NCBI GenBank assembly: GCA_003279935.1
Contig: QCGL01000010.1
Coordinates: 1-64,000, forward strand
Direction: 5' to 3'
DNA length: 64,000 bases
Source of the DNA: Prochlorococcus sp. AG-388-A04
GTDB lineage: Bacteria; Cyanobacteriota; Cyanobacteriia; PCC-6307; Cyanobiaceae
Part shown: piece after piece, positions 29,635 through 43,239 of the stretch
Layout: each line of letters starts with the position of its first letter
Position numbering within the stretch: position 1 is the stretch's first letter
The notes under the pieces: model-generated
The model's database searches: none
Told to the model about the DNA's origin: nothing
The model's input: the letters and a program-made list of their open reading frames with translations, nothing else
Made by a program: the position numbers and the translations under genes

Positions 29635-31074
29635 TCAAAGATTAAACATGTCTAAATCATCATTATCTTCTCTTAGAAAGTGATGCATCAATAAGAATCC
29701 AACTATTGTCCATGTCTGATAGGTTCTTGACTGCTGTCCAACCCATGTACCAGTAGGTCCGTCAAAATATTCTGCCCACTCTTGTTTTGGTAATTGATTA
29801 AGTTGACACCAATATGATTCTTCTATTAAAGATCTCATCTCTTCCATTAAAATCACATCTTCAGTAGGAAATTTTTTTTGATGTAAAAGAACAGAAGCTC
29901 CAAAATACCAAAGTAAACTTGGCCAATGACCTCCGTTATGATAACTCCAAGGCCAGTTTTTAGGATCTGACCCTGTTTTATTTTGCCACTCCTCTACATC
30001 CATGTGAGGGTGACATATTCTCATCGGCATTTGTGCCATAAGATGTTGTCTGTTGTGAAGCACTAGTCTAAAAAGTGCTCTTTGTTCTTCAGATGGGAGG
30101 ACTCCAAACATGCATGCTAAAGAATTCCCTAAGCTATAAAATCTAAAGTCAGGTCTACCAGTCCTAATATTGCCTATTAAATATCCACCTCTGTTCTCTA
30201 ACCAGTCCTGTAGCCATGAAGGGACTACCTGAGGTTGAACATTAAATTCATTAAAATGTTGGTCATCACCGTATTGTTCTGTTGGCCTTCTTCTTAAAAT
30301 TTGCATTGTTTGGCTTGTAACCCAGTAATGCTTTAAAAGAAAACTTCTTAAATCCTCAACCCATTGACTAGTAAGAATAAGTCTCTGGTCTAATAATCTA
30401 CTAACGTGATCTTCACGGCTTAATTCCATTAGATTTATACAACTTTTTAAACATCCATGAAGTAAAACCTCCACTTCCAAAGGTGCGCCCCAGACATCCA
30501 TTGGTCTATCAATCATAAATGCACAGTCTGGAACGAAAAGAACAGGTGTCCCCTCAAATGTTGGATGTAAAACTAAATCTAGTAAAAGTTGAATCCCTCT
30601 CTGCACACTTTGGCTTTTACCAAATGAATGGTCACCACTCTTGTTGACATAAAACCAGCATAATATTGGCCACCATAAACTCGCATCAGCAGAAGTAATT
30701 CTTCCTATGGATCTCTGGCCATAGTCGCCAATTAATTTTCCTTTCTCTTCGACAAAACTTGTGGGAAATACACCCCTTGTTTGATAATTAGTACTTTGCA
30801 GCTCAAGACATACCTTTAAAAACTTTTTTACAATATCGTACCTTTTTTGGGTAATGAGATAAATCATTACTGGAACATTATCTCTTAGAAAAATTTCACC
30901 ATAATTTAACTTGAGGTTTTTTGTAGGGTGTTCTAGTGCCGCAACACTGCCAACCAACTCCCCTGAAATTTCAACTAAGGTCTTTTCAAAGTGCTTTTTT
31001 GCATTTGTTACAATTTTGTCTTCATCTGAACTTGGACGAACTCTTAAATTTTTTTGACTAAATCTTTCTGCCAT
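29635..31074 (-). CDS. Alkaline/neutral invertase (glycoside hydrolase family 100)
   Basis: 479 residues; hydrolyses sucrose to glucose and fructose in the cytosol. Visible: LNYGEIFLRDNVPVMIYLI with the catalytic aspartate, GQRSIGRITSADASLWWPIL, DCAFMIDRPMDVWGAPLEVEVLL, GNIRTGRPDFRFYSLGNSL and the YHNGGHWPSLLWYFG block. In cyanobacteria this enzyme balances sucrose, a compatible solute. Its upstream region is the long rRNA leader gap. Confidence 0.94.
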   Translation of the reverse strand: MAERFSQKNLRVRPSSDEDKIVTNAKKHFEKTLVEISGELVGSVAALEHPTKNLKLNYGEIFLRDNVPVMIYLITQKRYDIVKKFLKVCLELQSTNYQTRGVFPTSFVEEKGKLIGDYGQRSIGRITSADASLWWPILCWFYVNKSGDHSFGKSQSVQRGIQLLLDLVLHPTFEGTPVLFVPDCAFMIDRPMDVWGAPLEVEVLLHGCLKSCINLMELSREDHVSRLLDQRLILTSQWVEDLRSFLLKHYWVTSQTMQILRRRPTEQYGDDQHFNEFNVQPQVVPSWLQDWLENRGGYLIGNIRTGRPDFRFYSLGNSLACMFGVLPSEEQRALFRLVLHNRQHLMAQMPMRICHPHMDVEEWQNKTGSDPKNWPWSYHNGGHWPSLLWYFGASVLLHQKKFPTEDVILMEEMRSLIEESYWCQLNQLPKQEWAEYFDGPTGTWVGQQSRTYQTWTIVGFLLMHHFLREDNDDLDMFNL

Positions 31075-31684
31075 TTCAGTTGAATCCCTTTAATTAAGCC
31101 TAGTTCTTTAAGTGGACTTTGAACAAAATAAAAATTAATAAAAAAATTTTGTATAAAAGGTTGCAAAACTACAGTCGGATGGTTTAGTATTTTCTTCTGG
31201 GCAAAAATATTTTTTTTGCATTATTCAAACAATTATCTTAAATCTAATTTTTGGTAAATGAATGAATTTTATGGAGATTTGATTTCGATCATTATCTTTA
31301 GCCAGTAGAAGGGTTTTCCTTCAAATTGGGTTATTCATTTATTGATTAACTCTGCACCTAGAAAATTTAAAACTTAGGAACTGATGCTTTTATTGCGTCA
31401 AGAATTTATTGAATTTATTTTTGGTAATTTTGAGATGTATTTGCAATAAAGGTGTGAGGTCCCGTCAAGAATATATAAATTGTTTTCAATTGCTAACTTT
31501 TTAGTCTTTTGAAAACCAACGGATCTGAGATCTTGGAAAGTCACTTTGAAATATTTTTAATGTGCACTCAAAGTAATCCTTAATTATCTAAGGAGGCTGA
31601 ACCTAAATTACTTAAGTCAATCTTATGTTTATTTGGAGAACGCAATTCATATTGAGTAGATTTTGTCTACAAAAGGATTTGAAC
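31075..31684. other. rRNA operon upstream region and leader
   Basis: About 610 nt with no convincing gene. It must contain the promoter of the invertase gene at the left and the rRNA operon promoter and leader at the right. I see a perfect GAAGG-GTTTT-CCTTC hairpin near 31308-31322. Two ATG frames of 16 and 21 codons are present but look accidental. I could not fix the promoter with confidence. Confidence 0.5.
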
Positions 31685-33169
<1,485 letters not shown>

Positions 33170-33291
33170 CAGGGAGACAACAAAATGTAAATATTAATTT
33201 TGTCACCTTAGGTCGATCGGTATCTCAGATTCTTATTTTTAAGAATTTCAGTTTCTAAGTTTTTTCTAGGTCACACCCATCACTTTTTCCT

Positions 33292-33365
<74 letters not shown>

Positions 33366-33377
33366 TATCTCTATGTT

Positions 33378-33450
33378 GGGGGTATAGCTCAGTTGGTAGA
33401 GCGCCTGCTTTGCAAGCAGGATGTCAGCGGTTCGAGTCCGCTTACCTCCA
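33378..33450 (+). tRNA. tRNA-Ala (TGC)
   Basis: 73 nt, 12 nt after tRNA-Ile in the rRNA spacer. Acceptor GGGGGTA/TACCTCC with one G-U pair, anticodon loop TTTGCAA (TGC), T-arm GTTCGAGTC. Standard spacer arrangement in cyanobacteria. Confidence 0.98.
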
Positions 33451-33717
33451 CTGAATACCACCTCTTACATATATTTAAAGAGGGAAATTGTTTTGAGTCG
33501 TGTCCTATTTTGCTCTGAGCGAATCTAGCTTCCTATTTTATTAAATAAATAAGATGCTGGACTCATTGAATTTTTTTCATTGTTTTCAGAGAACCTTGAC
33601 AACTGCATAGATTATTTTTGAAGACAATAAGCATCTTTAATGATGCAGATTTATTATTTGTGCGAATGCATTAAATAACAATTCTATTAAGCTGATGCTT
33701 CAATTATTGAAGTTATT

Positions 33718-36593
<2,876 letters not shown>

Positions 36594-36653
36594 ATAAACT
36601 TAATTTATTGTCTTTAATTTATATTTTCTATGCAGTTCTCAAGGTTCACACTA

Positions 36654-36771
36654 TCCTGGTGTTCATGGCGATGTGGAACCACTCCGATCCATCTCGAACT
36701 CGGTTGTGAAACGCATCAGCGGCGAAAATATTTAGGGGGTAGCCCCTTGAGAAAATAGCTCAATGCCAGGT
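36654..36771 (+). rRNA. rrf: 5S ribosomal RNA
   Basis: About 118 nt. Starts TCCTGGTGTTCATGGCGATG; has the CCACTCCGATCCATCTCGAA loop and ends TGCCAGG, which pairs with the 5' CCTGG. It follows 23S by about 60 nt. Confidence 0.97.
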
Positions 36772-36782
36772 AAAAATTTTTT

Positions 36783-36816
36783 AAAGGGTTTACTTTTTTC
36801 AAAGTAAGCCCTTTTT
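36783..36816 (+). terminator. rRNA operon terminator
   Basis: Stem of 14 bp, AAAGGGTTTACTTT with AAAGTAAGCCCTTT (one G-U pair), a 4-nt loop TTTC and a following run of T. It sits 11 nt after 5S and its end touches the mutM stop codon, so it may serve both converging units. Confidence 0.88.
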
Positions 36817-37694
36817 TACTTCTGACATTTACGACACCAATGTGTACTTCTTCCTGAGATTTTCTGTCTCTCAATTAAATTTTTGCATTGACGACATTTT
36901 TTACCAGTTCTTCTATAAACATTAGTTTGTAATCCAAAATTGCCATTTTCACCTTCTAAGTCTCTAAAGTCACTAAAGGTTGTTCCACCTGCACCAATAC
37001 TTTTTTTTAAAACGTCGACGATAGCTCTTATAAGTCTTTTTATTTCATTTTTTTTAATTGTTTTAGCCTCTCTAAAAGGCGATATGCCTGCAGAGTATAG
37101 ACTCTCATCTGCATATATATTCCCTATCCCAGCAATTATTGTTTGATCTAATAAAATAGATTTTATTGATCTTGATTTGTTTGAAATTACTTTTGTTAGA
37201 TAGTTGACATTAAAATTTTGAGAGAAGGGCTCAGGCCCTAATGTTCCTAATCCATTAATAATTTTATTAGGAGATAATCCCTCTCCAACCCACCACATTT
37301 GACCAAAACTCCTTACATCAATATATCTAAGTTCATTATTATGATTATCAAATAGCCTTATTCTGGTATGTTTACAAGGATTAGTAAGAGTATTATTAAA
37401 AGTGAAATAACCAGTCATCCTTAAATGCACGACGAGAACACCATTTTCTTCAAGTGATAATTCATTTGCATCAATATTATTACTAACATTTTTCTTTAAT
37501 TCCGCGATTAAATATTTTCCTCTTCTATTCCATTTATACAACAGTGAATTTTGAAGTCCCTCAATAAAGTCTTTTTTATCAATGGGATACGCAACAGTTG
37601 ACTCTCTACAGATTTCAACTCTTTTGATAATAAAGTTCTTGAGTTTTTGTTCTAAACCTCTTCTAACAGTCTCAACTTCAGGTAACTCAGGCAA
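36816..37694 (-). CDS. mutM: Formamidopyrimidine-DNA glycosylase
   Basis: Base-excision repair enzyme for 8-oxoguanine and related lesions. Starts [18 protein letters not shown] with catalytic Pro2 and Glu3; has the [17 protein letters not shown] helix-two-turn-helix and a C-terminal zinc finger (CRQC...CRKC). 292 residues. It lies 4 nt downstream of psaE. Confidence 0.97.
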   Translation of the reverse strand: MPELPEVETVRRGLEQKLKNFIIKRVEICRESTVAYPIDKKDFIEGLQNSLLYKWNRRGKYLIAELKKNVSNNIDANELSLEENGVLVVHLRMTGYFTFNNTLTNPCKHTRIRLFDNHNNELRYIDVRSFGQMWWVGEGLSPNKIINGLGTLGPEPFSQNFNVNYLTKVISNKSRSIKSILLDQTIIAGIGNIYADESLYSAGISPFREAKTIKKNEIKRLIRAIVDVLKKSIGAGGTTFSDFRDLEGENGNFGLQTNVYRRTGKKCRQCKNLIERQKISGRSTHWCRKCQK

Positions 37695-37698
37695 ATTT

Positions 37699-37908
37699 TT
37701 AGGCTTTCTCTAATTCACTTTCTGCAAAATTATTAGTATTTGCTCCTCCTTCAGTTCCACTTATTCCCGCATAATTCACCTTTTCAAATCTGACTACACA
37801 GTTATACTTAATTCCGGTTGTATCGACTGAAGCAACTTTGCCAATTTCGTTGTACCAGTATGACTCTGGTCTTTTAACTCTTACAAGATCTCCTCTTGAA
37901 ATTGCCAT
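37699..37908 (-). CDS. psaE: Photosystem I subunit IV
   Basis: 69 residues with an SH3-like fold on the stromal side of photosystem I, needed for ferredoxin docking and cyclic flow. [20 protein letters not shown] and [15 protein letters not shown] are the standard PsaE segments. Confidence 0.97.
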   Translation of the reverse strand: MAISRGDLVRVKRPESYWYNEIGKVASVDTTGIKYNCVVRFEKVNYAGISGTEGGANTNNFAESELEKA

Positions 37909-37988
37909 TAATTTAAATTTAACTAATAAAACAATACCTCAAAAGGGATATCTAACCAAAAACTATTCACAGATATTAATCAAATTAA

Positions 37989-38750
37989 TTAACAGAAATC
38001 ATTTATAAGATCTTTTTCAAATTTTTCTTTAGCAGGAATCCAACCCCTCCATTTTCTTCCAGGAATTCTTACATCTAAATCTTTTGTTGAACACTTTACA
38101 GAGATAATAACTTTTTTGTTATTTTGATTTAGGGCGTTTAGAAATTTTCTACCACTTCCTTCTTCTAATTCGGTTTGTTGAATTGTTAAAGGACCATATT
38201 TTTTACTCTCTTTACTTATAAATTGATTAATGTTTTCTTCTTTAAGTGAAGTATTAACTTCTAGATTATTGATATTCTTTTCACTTAAAAATAATTTCGA
38301 ACCAACTTCTAATGAATCTGGATTCTTTAGATTATTAATTTTAATAAGTTCTTTAAAGTTTAAACCATATTTAGTAGAAATTTCTGTAAGACTTTCCCCT
38401 TTTTTGACGAGATGATACCTATTATTTATATCCTTATTAGGTTTATTTTCTTGACTAGAATCATAAATTTTTAGATTTTGACCTACATATATATAATTTT
38501 CATCTTTTAAATTATTTAATTTAATAATGAAATCTTTTTTTATTGAATAAAGATTTGAGATACTTGTAATCGTATCGCCCACTTGAACGATATGAGTTTT
38601 TTTAAAGTCTGATATTTCATTATTAGATGATTCTACCTTCGTAGTATTTTCAATTTGATTATTTGATGAATCAATAATTTCTTCAGCCTTTATAAAATTA
38701 GTATTGAAAAAATTAATAATGAAGGCAAATAAAATAAACGTTAATTTCAT
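37989..38750 (-). CDS. Exported protein with two LysM domains
   Basis: 253 residues. Signal peptide about residues 1-22 (hydrophobic, ending near KAEE). LysM domains at about 53-96 (HIVQVGDTITSISNLYSI) and 112-156 (YHLVKKGESLTEISTKYGL), typical peptidoglycan binders. A C-terminal domain of about 80 residues (SGRKFLNALNQNN ... KWRGWIPAKEKFEKDLINDFC) has no enzyme motif I know. Probably periplasmic cell-wall protein. Confidence 0.85.
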   Translation of the reverse strand: MKLTFILFAFIINFFNTNFIKAEEIIDSSNNQIENTTKVESSNNEISDFKKTHIVQVGDTITSISNLYSIKKDFIIKLNNLKDENYIYVGQNLKIYDSSQENKPNKDINNRYHLVKKGESLTEISTKYGLNFKELIKINNLKNPDSLEVGSKLFLSEKNINNLEVNTSLKEENINQFISKESKKYGPLTIQQTELEEGSGRKFLNALNQNNKKVIISVKCSTKDLDVRIPGRKWRGWIPAKEKFEKDLINDFC

Positions 38751-38822
38751 TAATTTATCTATTTTCTTAAAGATAATCTCTGTATTTAAAATCGCTAGAC
38801 TTTTGAAACCAAACTAATTAAT

Positions 38823-40214
38823 TTAAATTTTAAAAATAAATTTTATAATTTTCATTACTTTGTCATAAGGTGGGTATCTCAAATTCAAATCAAATAAAAA
38901 GCCTTTATAAGTTATGGATTTTTGATTTGAAAAGTTCTTAAATCCTTCCTCTCCATGAAATTTACCCATTCCACTTTTTCCAACCCCTCCAAATGGCAAA
39001 TTTGGAATAAGTACAGGCAACATAACATCGTTAATACAAATGGTGCCAGAGCTTGTAACTTTAGAAATATGATCATGGGTTTTTTTGTTTCCTCCAAAAA
39101 TATATATTGCTAAGGGCTTTGAAGCTTGATTAATTTTTTTTAATGCTGAATCTTTATTGTCAATCCCAATAACTGGAAGAAGGGAGCTAAATAATTCTTT
39201 TTGAATAATATTTTTATCTTGTAATTTTACTTTTAAAATTGTGGGTGATATCTTCATTCTTTTTTTACTACAAGTTCCTCCAAACAAAATACGTTTCTCC
39301 TTTTTATATCTTTTGAGAAGTTCTGAAGTCATGGAAAATTGGTTTTTTTGCAATTTGGATAAGTTTTTTGAGATTATTGGATCTTCTCCATAAAAAATAT
39401 TTATAAATTTCTTTAACTCTTCAACTAATTGATTTTCAATTTCTTTCTCTACAAATATATGATTAGGCGCCATACATGATTGGCCTGAATTGAAAAATTT
39501 GCCCCATACAATTCTTTTTGCTGCAATTTCTAAATTTGCATTTTTGAAAATAATTACTGGATTTGTTCCACTAAGTTCCAAAGTTAATGGAGTTAAGTTT
39601 GTTGAAGCTGATTTCATAATAGATTTTCCCGTTTCAGTACTTCCTGTAAAAAAAATATGATCGAAATTTTGTTCTACCAGTTTTATTGACTCTTTATAAT
39701 CTCCCTCAATCGTTAACAAAATATCTTTTTGGAAATATTTATCAGTTAATTTTTTGATTAGTTTAGATGTAGAAGAACATTTTTCTGATGGTTTTATTAC
39801 AGCAGTATTTCCCGAAGAAAAAATATTTACGAGGGGCTTTAAGAGATACAATAAAGGATAATTATATGGCCCTAAAATCAGTACACAACCTAGTGGTTCG
39901 TAGATTACTTTTGAGAATGATGGGAAAAGATATATTGGCGTTTTTACCTTTTTTGGTCGCATCCATAATCTAAGATTCTTCTTTATTAAGGAAATTTCTT
40001 CTTTAATTAAGAGTATTTCTGAAAGAGCTTCAAGTTCTGATTTACCTAGATCAAGGAAAAGAGCTTTGATTATTTCTTTTTTATTCTCATCTAAAAGTTG
40101 AGAAATCTTGCTAATCTGCTGGATCCTCCAACTTATACTCTCTGTTTGACCAGTAATTACTTTATTTTTTAATTTCTCAATATTTGATTTATACGATTTA
40201 TCTAAAATATTCAT
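38823..40214 (-). CDS. Aldehyde dehydrogenase (class 3-like)
   Basis: NAD(P)-dependent oxidation of aldehydes, likely fatty or aromatic. Visible: EPLGCVLILGPYNYPLLY, IKPSEKCSSTSKLI, FTGSTETGKSIM, LELSGTNPVII (catalytic Glu) and FNSGQSCMAPNHIFVE (catalytic Cys). The C-terminus has a hydrophobic segment (KVMKIIKFIFKI), as in membrane-associated class 3 enzymes. 463 residues, complete. Confidence 0.93.
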   Translation of the reverse strand: MNILDKSYKSNIEKLKNKVITGQTESISWRIQQISKISQLLDENKKEIIKALFLDLGKSELEALSEILLIKEEISLIKKNLRLWMRPKKVKTPIYLFPSFSKVIYEPLGCVLILGPYNYPLLYLLKPLVNIFSSGNTAVIKPSEKCSSTSKLIKKLTDKYFQKDILLTIEGDYKESIKLVEQNFDHIFFTGSTETGKSIMKSASTNLTPLTLELSGTNPVIIFKNANLEIAAKRIVWGKFFNSGQSCMAPNHIFVEKEIENQLVEELKKFINIFYGEDPIISKNLSKLQKNQFSMTSELLKRYKKEKRILFGGTCSKKRMKISPTILKVKLQDKNIIQKELFSSLLPVIGIDNKDSALKKINQASKPLAIYIFGGNKKTHDHISKVTSSGTICINDVMLPVLIPNLPFGGVGKSGMGKFHGEEGFKNFSNQKSITYKGFLFDLNLRYPPYDKVMKIIKFIFKI

Positions 40215-40333
40215 CTAGAAAATTTTTTATATGATAGTTAATATATCAGATTAATAATATTAAATATCGATAAATTATTTAAACAAACAAGGCCTTATTA
40301 TTTTTATAAATAATATCAATATTAAATCATATT

Positions 40334-40915
40334 TTGAAAATAATAAGAAAAGAAGCACAATTTATTATTCCTTCTTTTTTATGTTTTTTATTATTTATAT
40401 TTATAAATTTTAAGCGCTTTTTCTTGGTTTCAGACCTTTCCTATTGGTCGAGTTATCTTATTAATCAACCTTATAGGATATTAAGCTATAGTTTTGTTCA
40501 TAAAGATTTTAATCATTTATTATCTAATTTATTTGGAATAATTGTAGTTAGATATTGTTTTATAAATTTGAACTTGAAGAATATATTTCTTTTCCTTTAT
40601 CTAATTATTTTATTAATACCAATTCAGACTTTTTTTTTATTTATAGTAGATAATTTTATATTTTATAATCCTAATCATTTGTTGGTTGGTTTTAGTGGAA
40701 TTATATTTGGTACATGTTCCTTTATATTGCTTTCCTCTCTTTATGGGAAAGAATATATTTTGAATATTTTTATTGGCTTGAAAAAGAATAATGAAATTTA
40801 TAAATTAATGACCGTTTTTTTGTCTTTAGGGATTGTTTATTCTTTGTTACCAAGCATAAGCTTATCTGGACATATCGCAGGAATATTAAGTGGCTTTATT
40901 ATTTTTATTCTTTGA
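40334..40915 (+). CDS. Rhomboid-family intramembrane serine protease
   Basis: 193 residues, about six hydrophobic helices. Rhomboid signatures: HKDFNHLLSNLFG (His56, His61, Asn65), catalytic GFSG (Ser121) and SGHIAG with the second catalytic residue His180. The start is TTG; there is no better ATG. Substrates cannot be inferred. The gene is extremely AT-rich. Confidence 0.87.
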   Translation: MKIIRKEAQFIIPSFLCFLLFIFINFKRFFLVSDLSYWSSYLINQPYRILSYSFVHKDFNHLLSNLFGIIVVRYCFINLNLKNIFLFLYLIILLIPIQTFFLFIVDNFIFYNPNHLLVGFSGIIFGTCSFILLSSLYGKEYILNIFIGLKKNNEIYKLMTVFLSLGIVYSLLPSISLSGHIAGILSGFIIFIL

Positions 40916-41002
40916 AGCGAGAATATATTTTTCTTTAGTATTGATTAAATTAACTGCCTCTGAAGCTTAAAAATCTTATTTTATTTAGTTAATATATCAT
41001 TA

Positions 41003-41890
41003 ATGAAGAAAAATTTTTCAATCAGACTAATATCTAATGATGATATTCAGAAAGTTAATGATTGGGCTAAGTTAGAGGGATTTGCTCCTGGCTTTGATGA
41101 CATCTCAATTTATAAAAATACCGATAAAAAAGGGATATGGGTTGGATGTCTTGATAACGATCCTATAGGCTCTATAGCTTGTGTTAAATATAATTCTTCT
41201 TATGGATTTATAGGATTATTCATCGTAAAAAAAGAATTCCGAAATATGGGTTATGGAGTGAGATTATGGAAACATGCATTAGATTATTTGAAAAATGTTG
41301 GTTGTATTGGTTTAGAAGCAGCTCCAAACAGATTAGATGATTATCAAACGTGGGGTTTTAAAAAATCCTCCATAACAAATAGATGGAAATTAGAAGGCAT
41401 TCAAGATTTACCAAATGGAAATTTTTATAAAGATGATAATACTTTTAGTGTTGTTCCAGGTAACCAAATCCACCCCGAAGCTGTTTTAATATATGATTCT
41501 CAACGAGAACCTACTCCTAGGCCTCACTTCTTGAACGATTGGCTGAAGAATTCTTTTGGAAATGTTAGTGCTCTTGTTGATAATAATGGCATGTGCCATG
41601 GTTTTGGGAGGATAAGACCTTGTATGCTTCAAGATAATAATAAAGGTTGGCGAATTGGCCCTCTTCTGGCTGATACTCCTCCTTTAGCAGAATTGCTTAT
41701 TAGAAAATTAGTTAGGAATCTAGAAGCTCAAATCTTATTGGACTGTTCGAATCTCAATCCTTATGCAAATTATCTTTTATCTAGTATGGGTTTTAAAGAA
41801 ATTTCACAAACTTATAGAATGTATAAAGGAATTCAACCTTCATGCCCAATGAATCAGGTATACGGCCTTGCTTGTTTAGAGTTGGGCTAG
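41003..41890 (+). CDS. GNAT-family acetyltransferase (double GNAT)
   Basis: 295 residues. The N-terminal GNAT domain has IGLFIVKKEFRNMGYGVRLW, the acetyl-CoA loop, ending near WGFKKSSITNRW. The C-terminal half (RPHFLNDWLKNSF ... GPLLADTPPLAELLIRKL ... YLLSSMGFKEISQTYRMYKG) is a second, more diverged GNAT repeat. This two-domain layout is common in uncharacterised bacterial acetyltransferases. Substrate unknown. Confidence 0.88.
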   Translation: MKKNFSIRLISNDDIQKVNDWAKLEGFAPGFDDISIYKNTDKKGIWVGCLDNDPIGSIACVKYNSSYGFIGLFIVKKEFRNMGYGVRLWKHALDYLKNVGCIGLEAAPNRLDDYQTWGFKKSSITNRWKLEGIQDLPNGNFYKDDNTFSVVPGNQIHPEAVLIYDSQREPTPRPHFLNDWLKNSFGNVSALVDNNGMCHGFGRIRPCMLQDNNKGWRIGPLLADTPPLAELLIRKLVRNLEAQILLDCSNLNPYANYLLSSMGFKEISQTYRMYKGIQPSCPMNQVYGLACLELG

Positions 41891-41985
41891 TCATTTTTCT
41901 AATACGTAATATTTTTTCTTACTTCTATTTATCTTTCATAACTAGAAACTTTATAGAGTTATTGCTTTATTAGATCTTGAGAATG

Positions 41986-42240
41986 TTAATTCTCAGCTGT
42001 TTTTAATATCCTTTCTACAGTATCTGCATTGATTATTATGATCTCTCCATTATCAATGTCTGCCACTTGAAACAACGTCCATGAATTTGGATTTCTTGCT
42101 CCTCCTATACAGTTAATAACTTGCCCAATCCAATATTCCGGGCGACCGTTTTGTATATTTCCTGGAGGCTTTTCATTTTTAATTACTACATGATCACCAG
42201 GCTTAACGAAAAGAAATTCATAAGTTTCCAAAGAGGCCAT
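41986..42240 (-). CDS. DUF3104-like small protein
   Basis: 84 residues from ATG at 42240. VKPGDHVVIKNEKPPG and YWIGQVINCIGGARNPN followed by SWTLFQVADIDNG and IINADTVERIL match, from memory, the picocyanobacterial DUF3104 family (an SH3-like beta fold). Function unknown. The frame is open to an ATG at 42276, but that start would place a perfect inverted repeat inside the coding sequence; starting at 42240 leaves the repeat 12 nt upstream, as an operator would be. Confidence 0.8.
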   Translation of the reverse strand: MASLETYEFLFVKPGDHVVIKNEKPPGNIQNGRPEYWIGQVINCIGGARNPNSWTLFQVADIDNGEIIIINADTVERILKTAEN

Positions 42241-42251
42241 AGTATTGTATT

Positions 42252-42277
42252 CTTGATAGTACAAGTATACTATCAAG
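42252..42277. promoter_or_regulatory. Inverted repeat upstream of the DUF3104-like gene
   Basis: Perfect 10-bp arms CTTGATAGTA (42252-42261) and TACTATCAAG (42268-42277) with a 6-nt spacer. Its core AGTACAAGTATACT (42258-42271) differs at one position from the cyanobacterial LexA box consensus RGTACNNNDGTWCB. Operator function is inferred. Confidence 0.5.
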
Positions 42278-42461
42278 TCTGTATTTTTGGTTTTACTTTA
42301 TGAGTAGTATTTATTCTCCAAATGATGTAAAAATATAATTTATAAATAAAAAAAGTCAAACTATTTAAATTAGAAATAATTATGAAGCTATTCAAATTTT
42401 TATGTCTTTTAATGATGATTAGATTAAAAGAAATATGACTGTAAAAAAATGTAACTGATCT

Positions 42462-42596
42462 TTAAATTAAAATAGATTTCAATTGATCAAGGACGTCAGT
42501 ACGACTAGAGAATAATTTTGTAAATAATAAATAAACTAAACCTCCCATAGCAATCCTTCCATTTAATTTTTCTAACTGTTTGAGCTTCTTAAACAA
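42462..42596 (-). CDS. High-light-inducible (HLIP/SCP)-like microprotein
   Basis: 44 residues from TTG at 42596. The chlorophyll-binding signature E-x-x-N-x-R-x-A-M is present in QLEKLNGRIAMGGL, followed by a hydrophobic helix (VYLLFTKLF) and a polar tail. HLIPs bind chlorophyll and carotenoid in thylakoids and protect under excess light. This one is shorter than most and lacks the usual N-terminal region. The nearest upstream in-frame codon of start type is TTG, so the start is uncertain. Confidence 0.7.
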   Translation of the reverse strand: MFKKLKQLEKLNGRIAMGGLVYLLFTKLFSSRTDVLDQLKSILI

Positions 42597-42731
42597 TTTT
42601 TTTTTAATTCTTATTAAGAATTTAAACGCTTACATAAAAAAAAAAGTAGCGGTTGTTTCTAAAAATTATTTTATTTGACCAACCAAGGTATATTAGTTTT
42701 CGTTAAAAATTTATTTCAATAGTGGAGGAGA

Positions 42732-42869
42732 TTAAAGCCACCCTTCTTTCATTTTTAGATAAAGTTGTTCTGTTTCCGCAGAATAAATATTACTGTCTTG
42801 GTATGATTGCTGCTGCTGTTGTTGTTGTTGCTGAGTAGAATCGGTATCTTGAGTTTTTACTTCGCTCAT
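42732..42869 (-). CDS. Poly-glutamine microprotein
   Basis: 45 codons from ATG at 42869: MSEVKTQDTDST, then nine consecutive glutamines (mixed CAA/CAG codons), then SYQDSNIYSAETEQLYLKM and KEGWL. Soluble and acidic. The non-repeat C-terminal half looks like real protein. A good AGGAG-type site is not visible. Family not recognised. Confidence 0.6.
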   Translation of the reverse strand: MSEVKTQDTDSTQQQQQQQQQSYQDSNIYSAETEQLYLKMKEGWL

Positions 42870-42992
42870 TTGCCCATTAAAAATTAGATGTGTTTATTCT
42901 CTCATATTTAAAGCTTTTTTTGTTTGTTTGAATTCTTAAATTTTATTTAAATTTATTTTAATCTGATGTTTTGCCTTTTATTTGCAGAGAAA

Positions 42993-43094
42993 TCATTTGA
43001 CAGCAGTAGTTTTGGAGTACAGAAATTGAACCTCCCAATATACTATTCCAAGAAAAATTGCACTTGCAAGAAGAATTTCTGAAATTGTAAGCAT
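42993..43094 (-). CDS. Single-helix membrane microprotein
   Basis: 33 residues: MLTISEILLASAIFLGIVYW and a short tail ending TTAVK. One membrane helix, resembling the size and style of low-mass photosystem subunits, but I cannot match it to a named one. Confidence 0.55.
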   Translation of the reverse strand: MLTISEILLASAIFLGIVYWEVQFLYSKTTAVK

Positions 43095-43239
43095 GACTTT
43101 GTCGTTAGTATTTTAATTTTCGTATCAACTGACACAGAAATCAATAGGTACTATATACATAAAAATTTTCATATAATTCTGAAGTGGTTAAATTACGTCT
43201 TTGAATATTATAAAATTAAAATAAATTTAAAATTCTTTC

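Noticed and set aside
31381..31446. 21-codon ATG frame in the rRNA leader region
   Set aside because: Composition and position give no support; such short frames arise by chance in AT-rich DNA.
42381..42437. 18-codon frame starting MKLFKFLCLLMMIR
   Set aside because: Looks like the start of a membrane protein but ends after 18 codons with no continuation in another frame.
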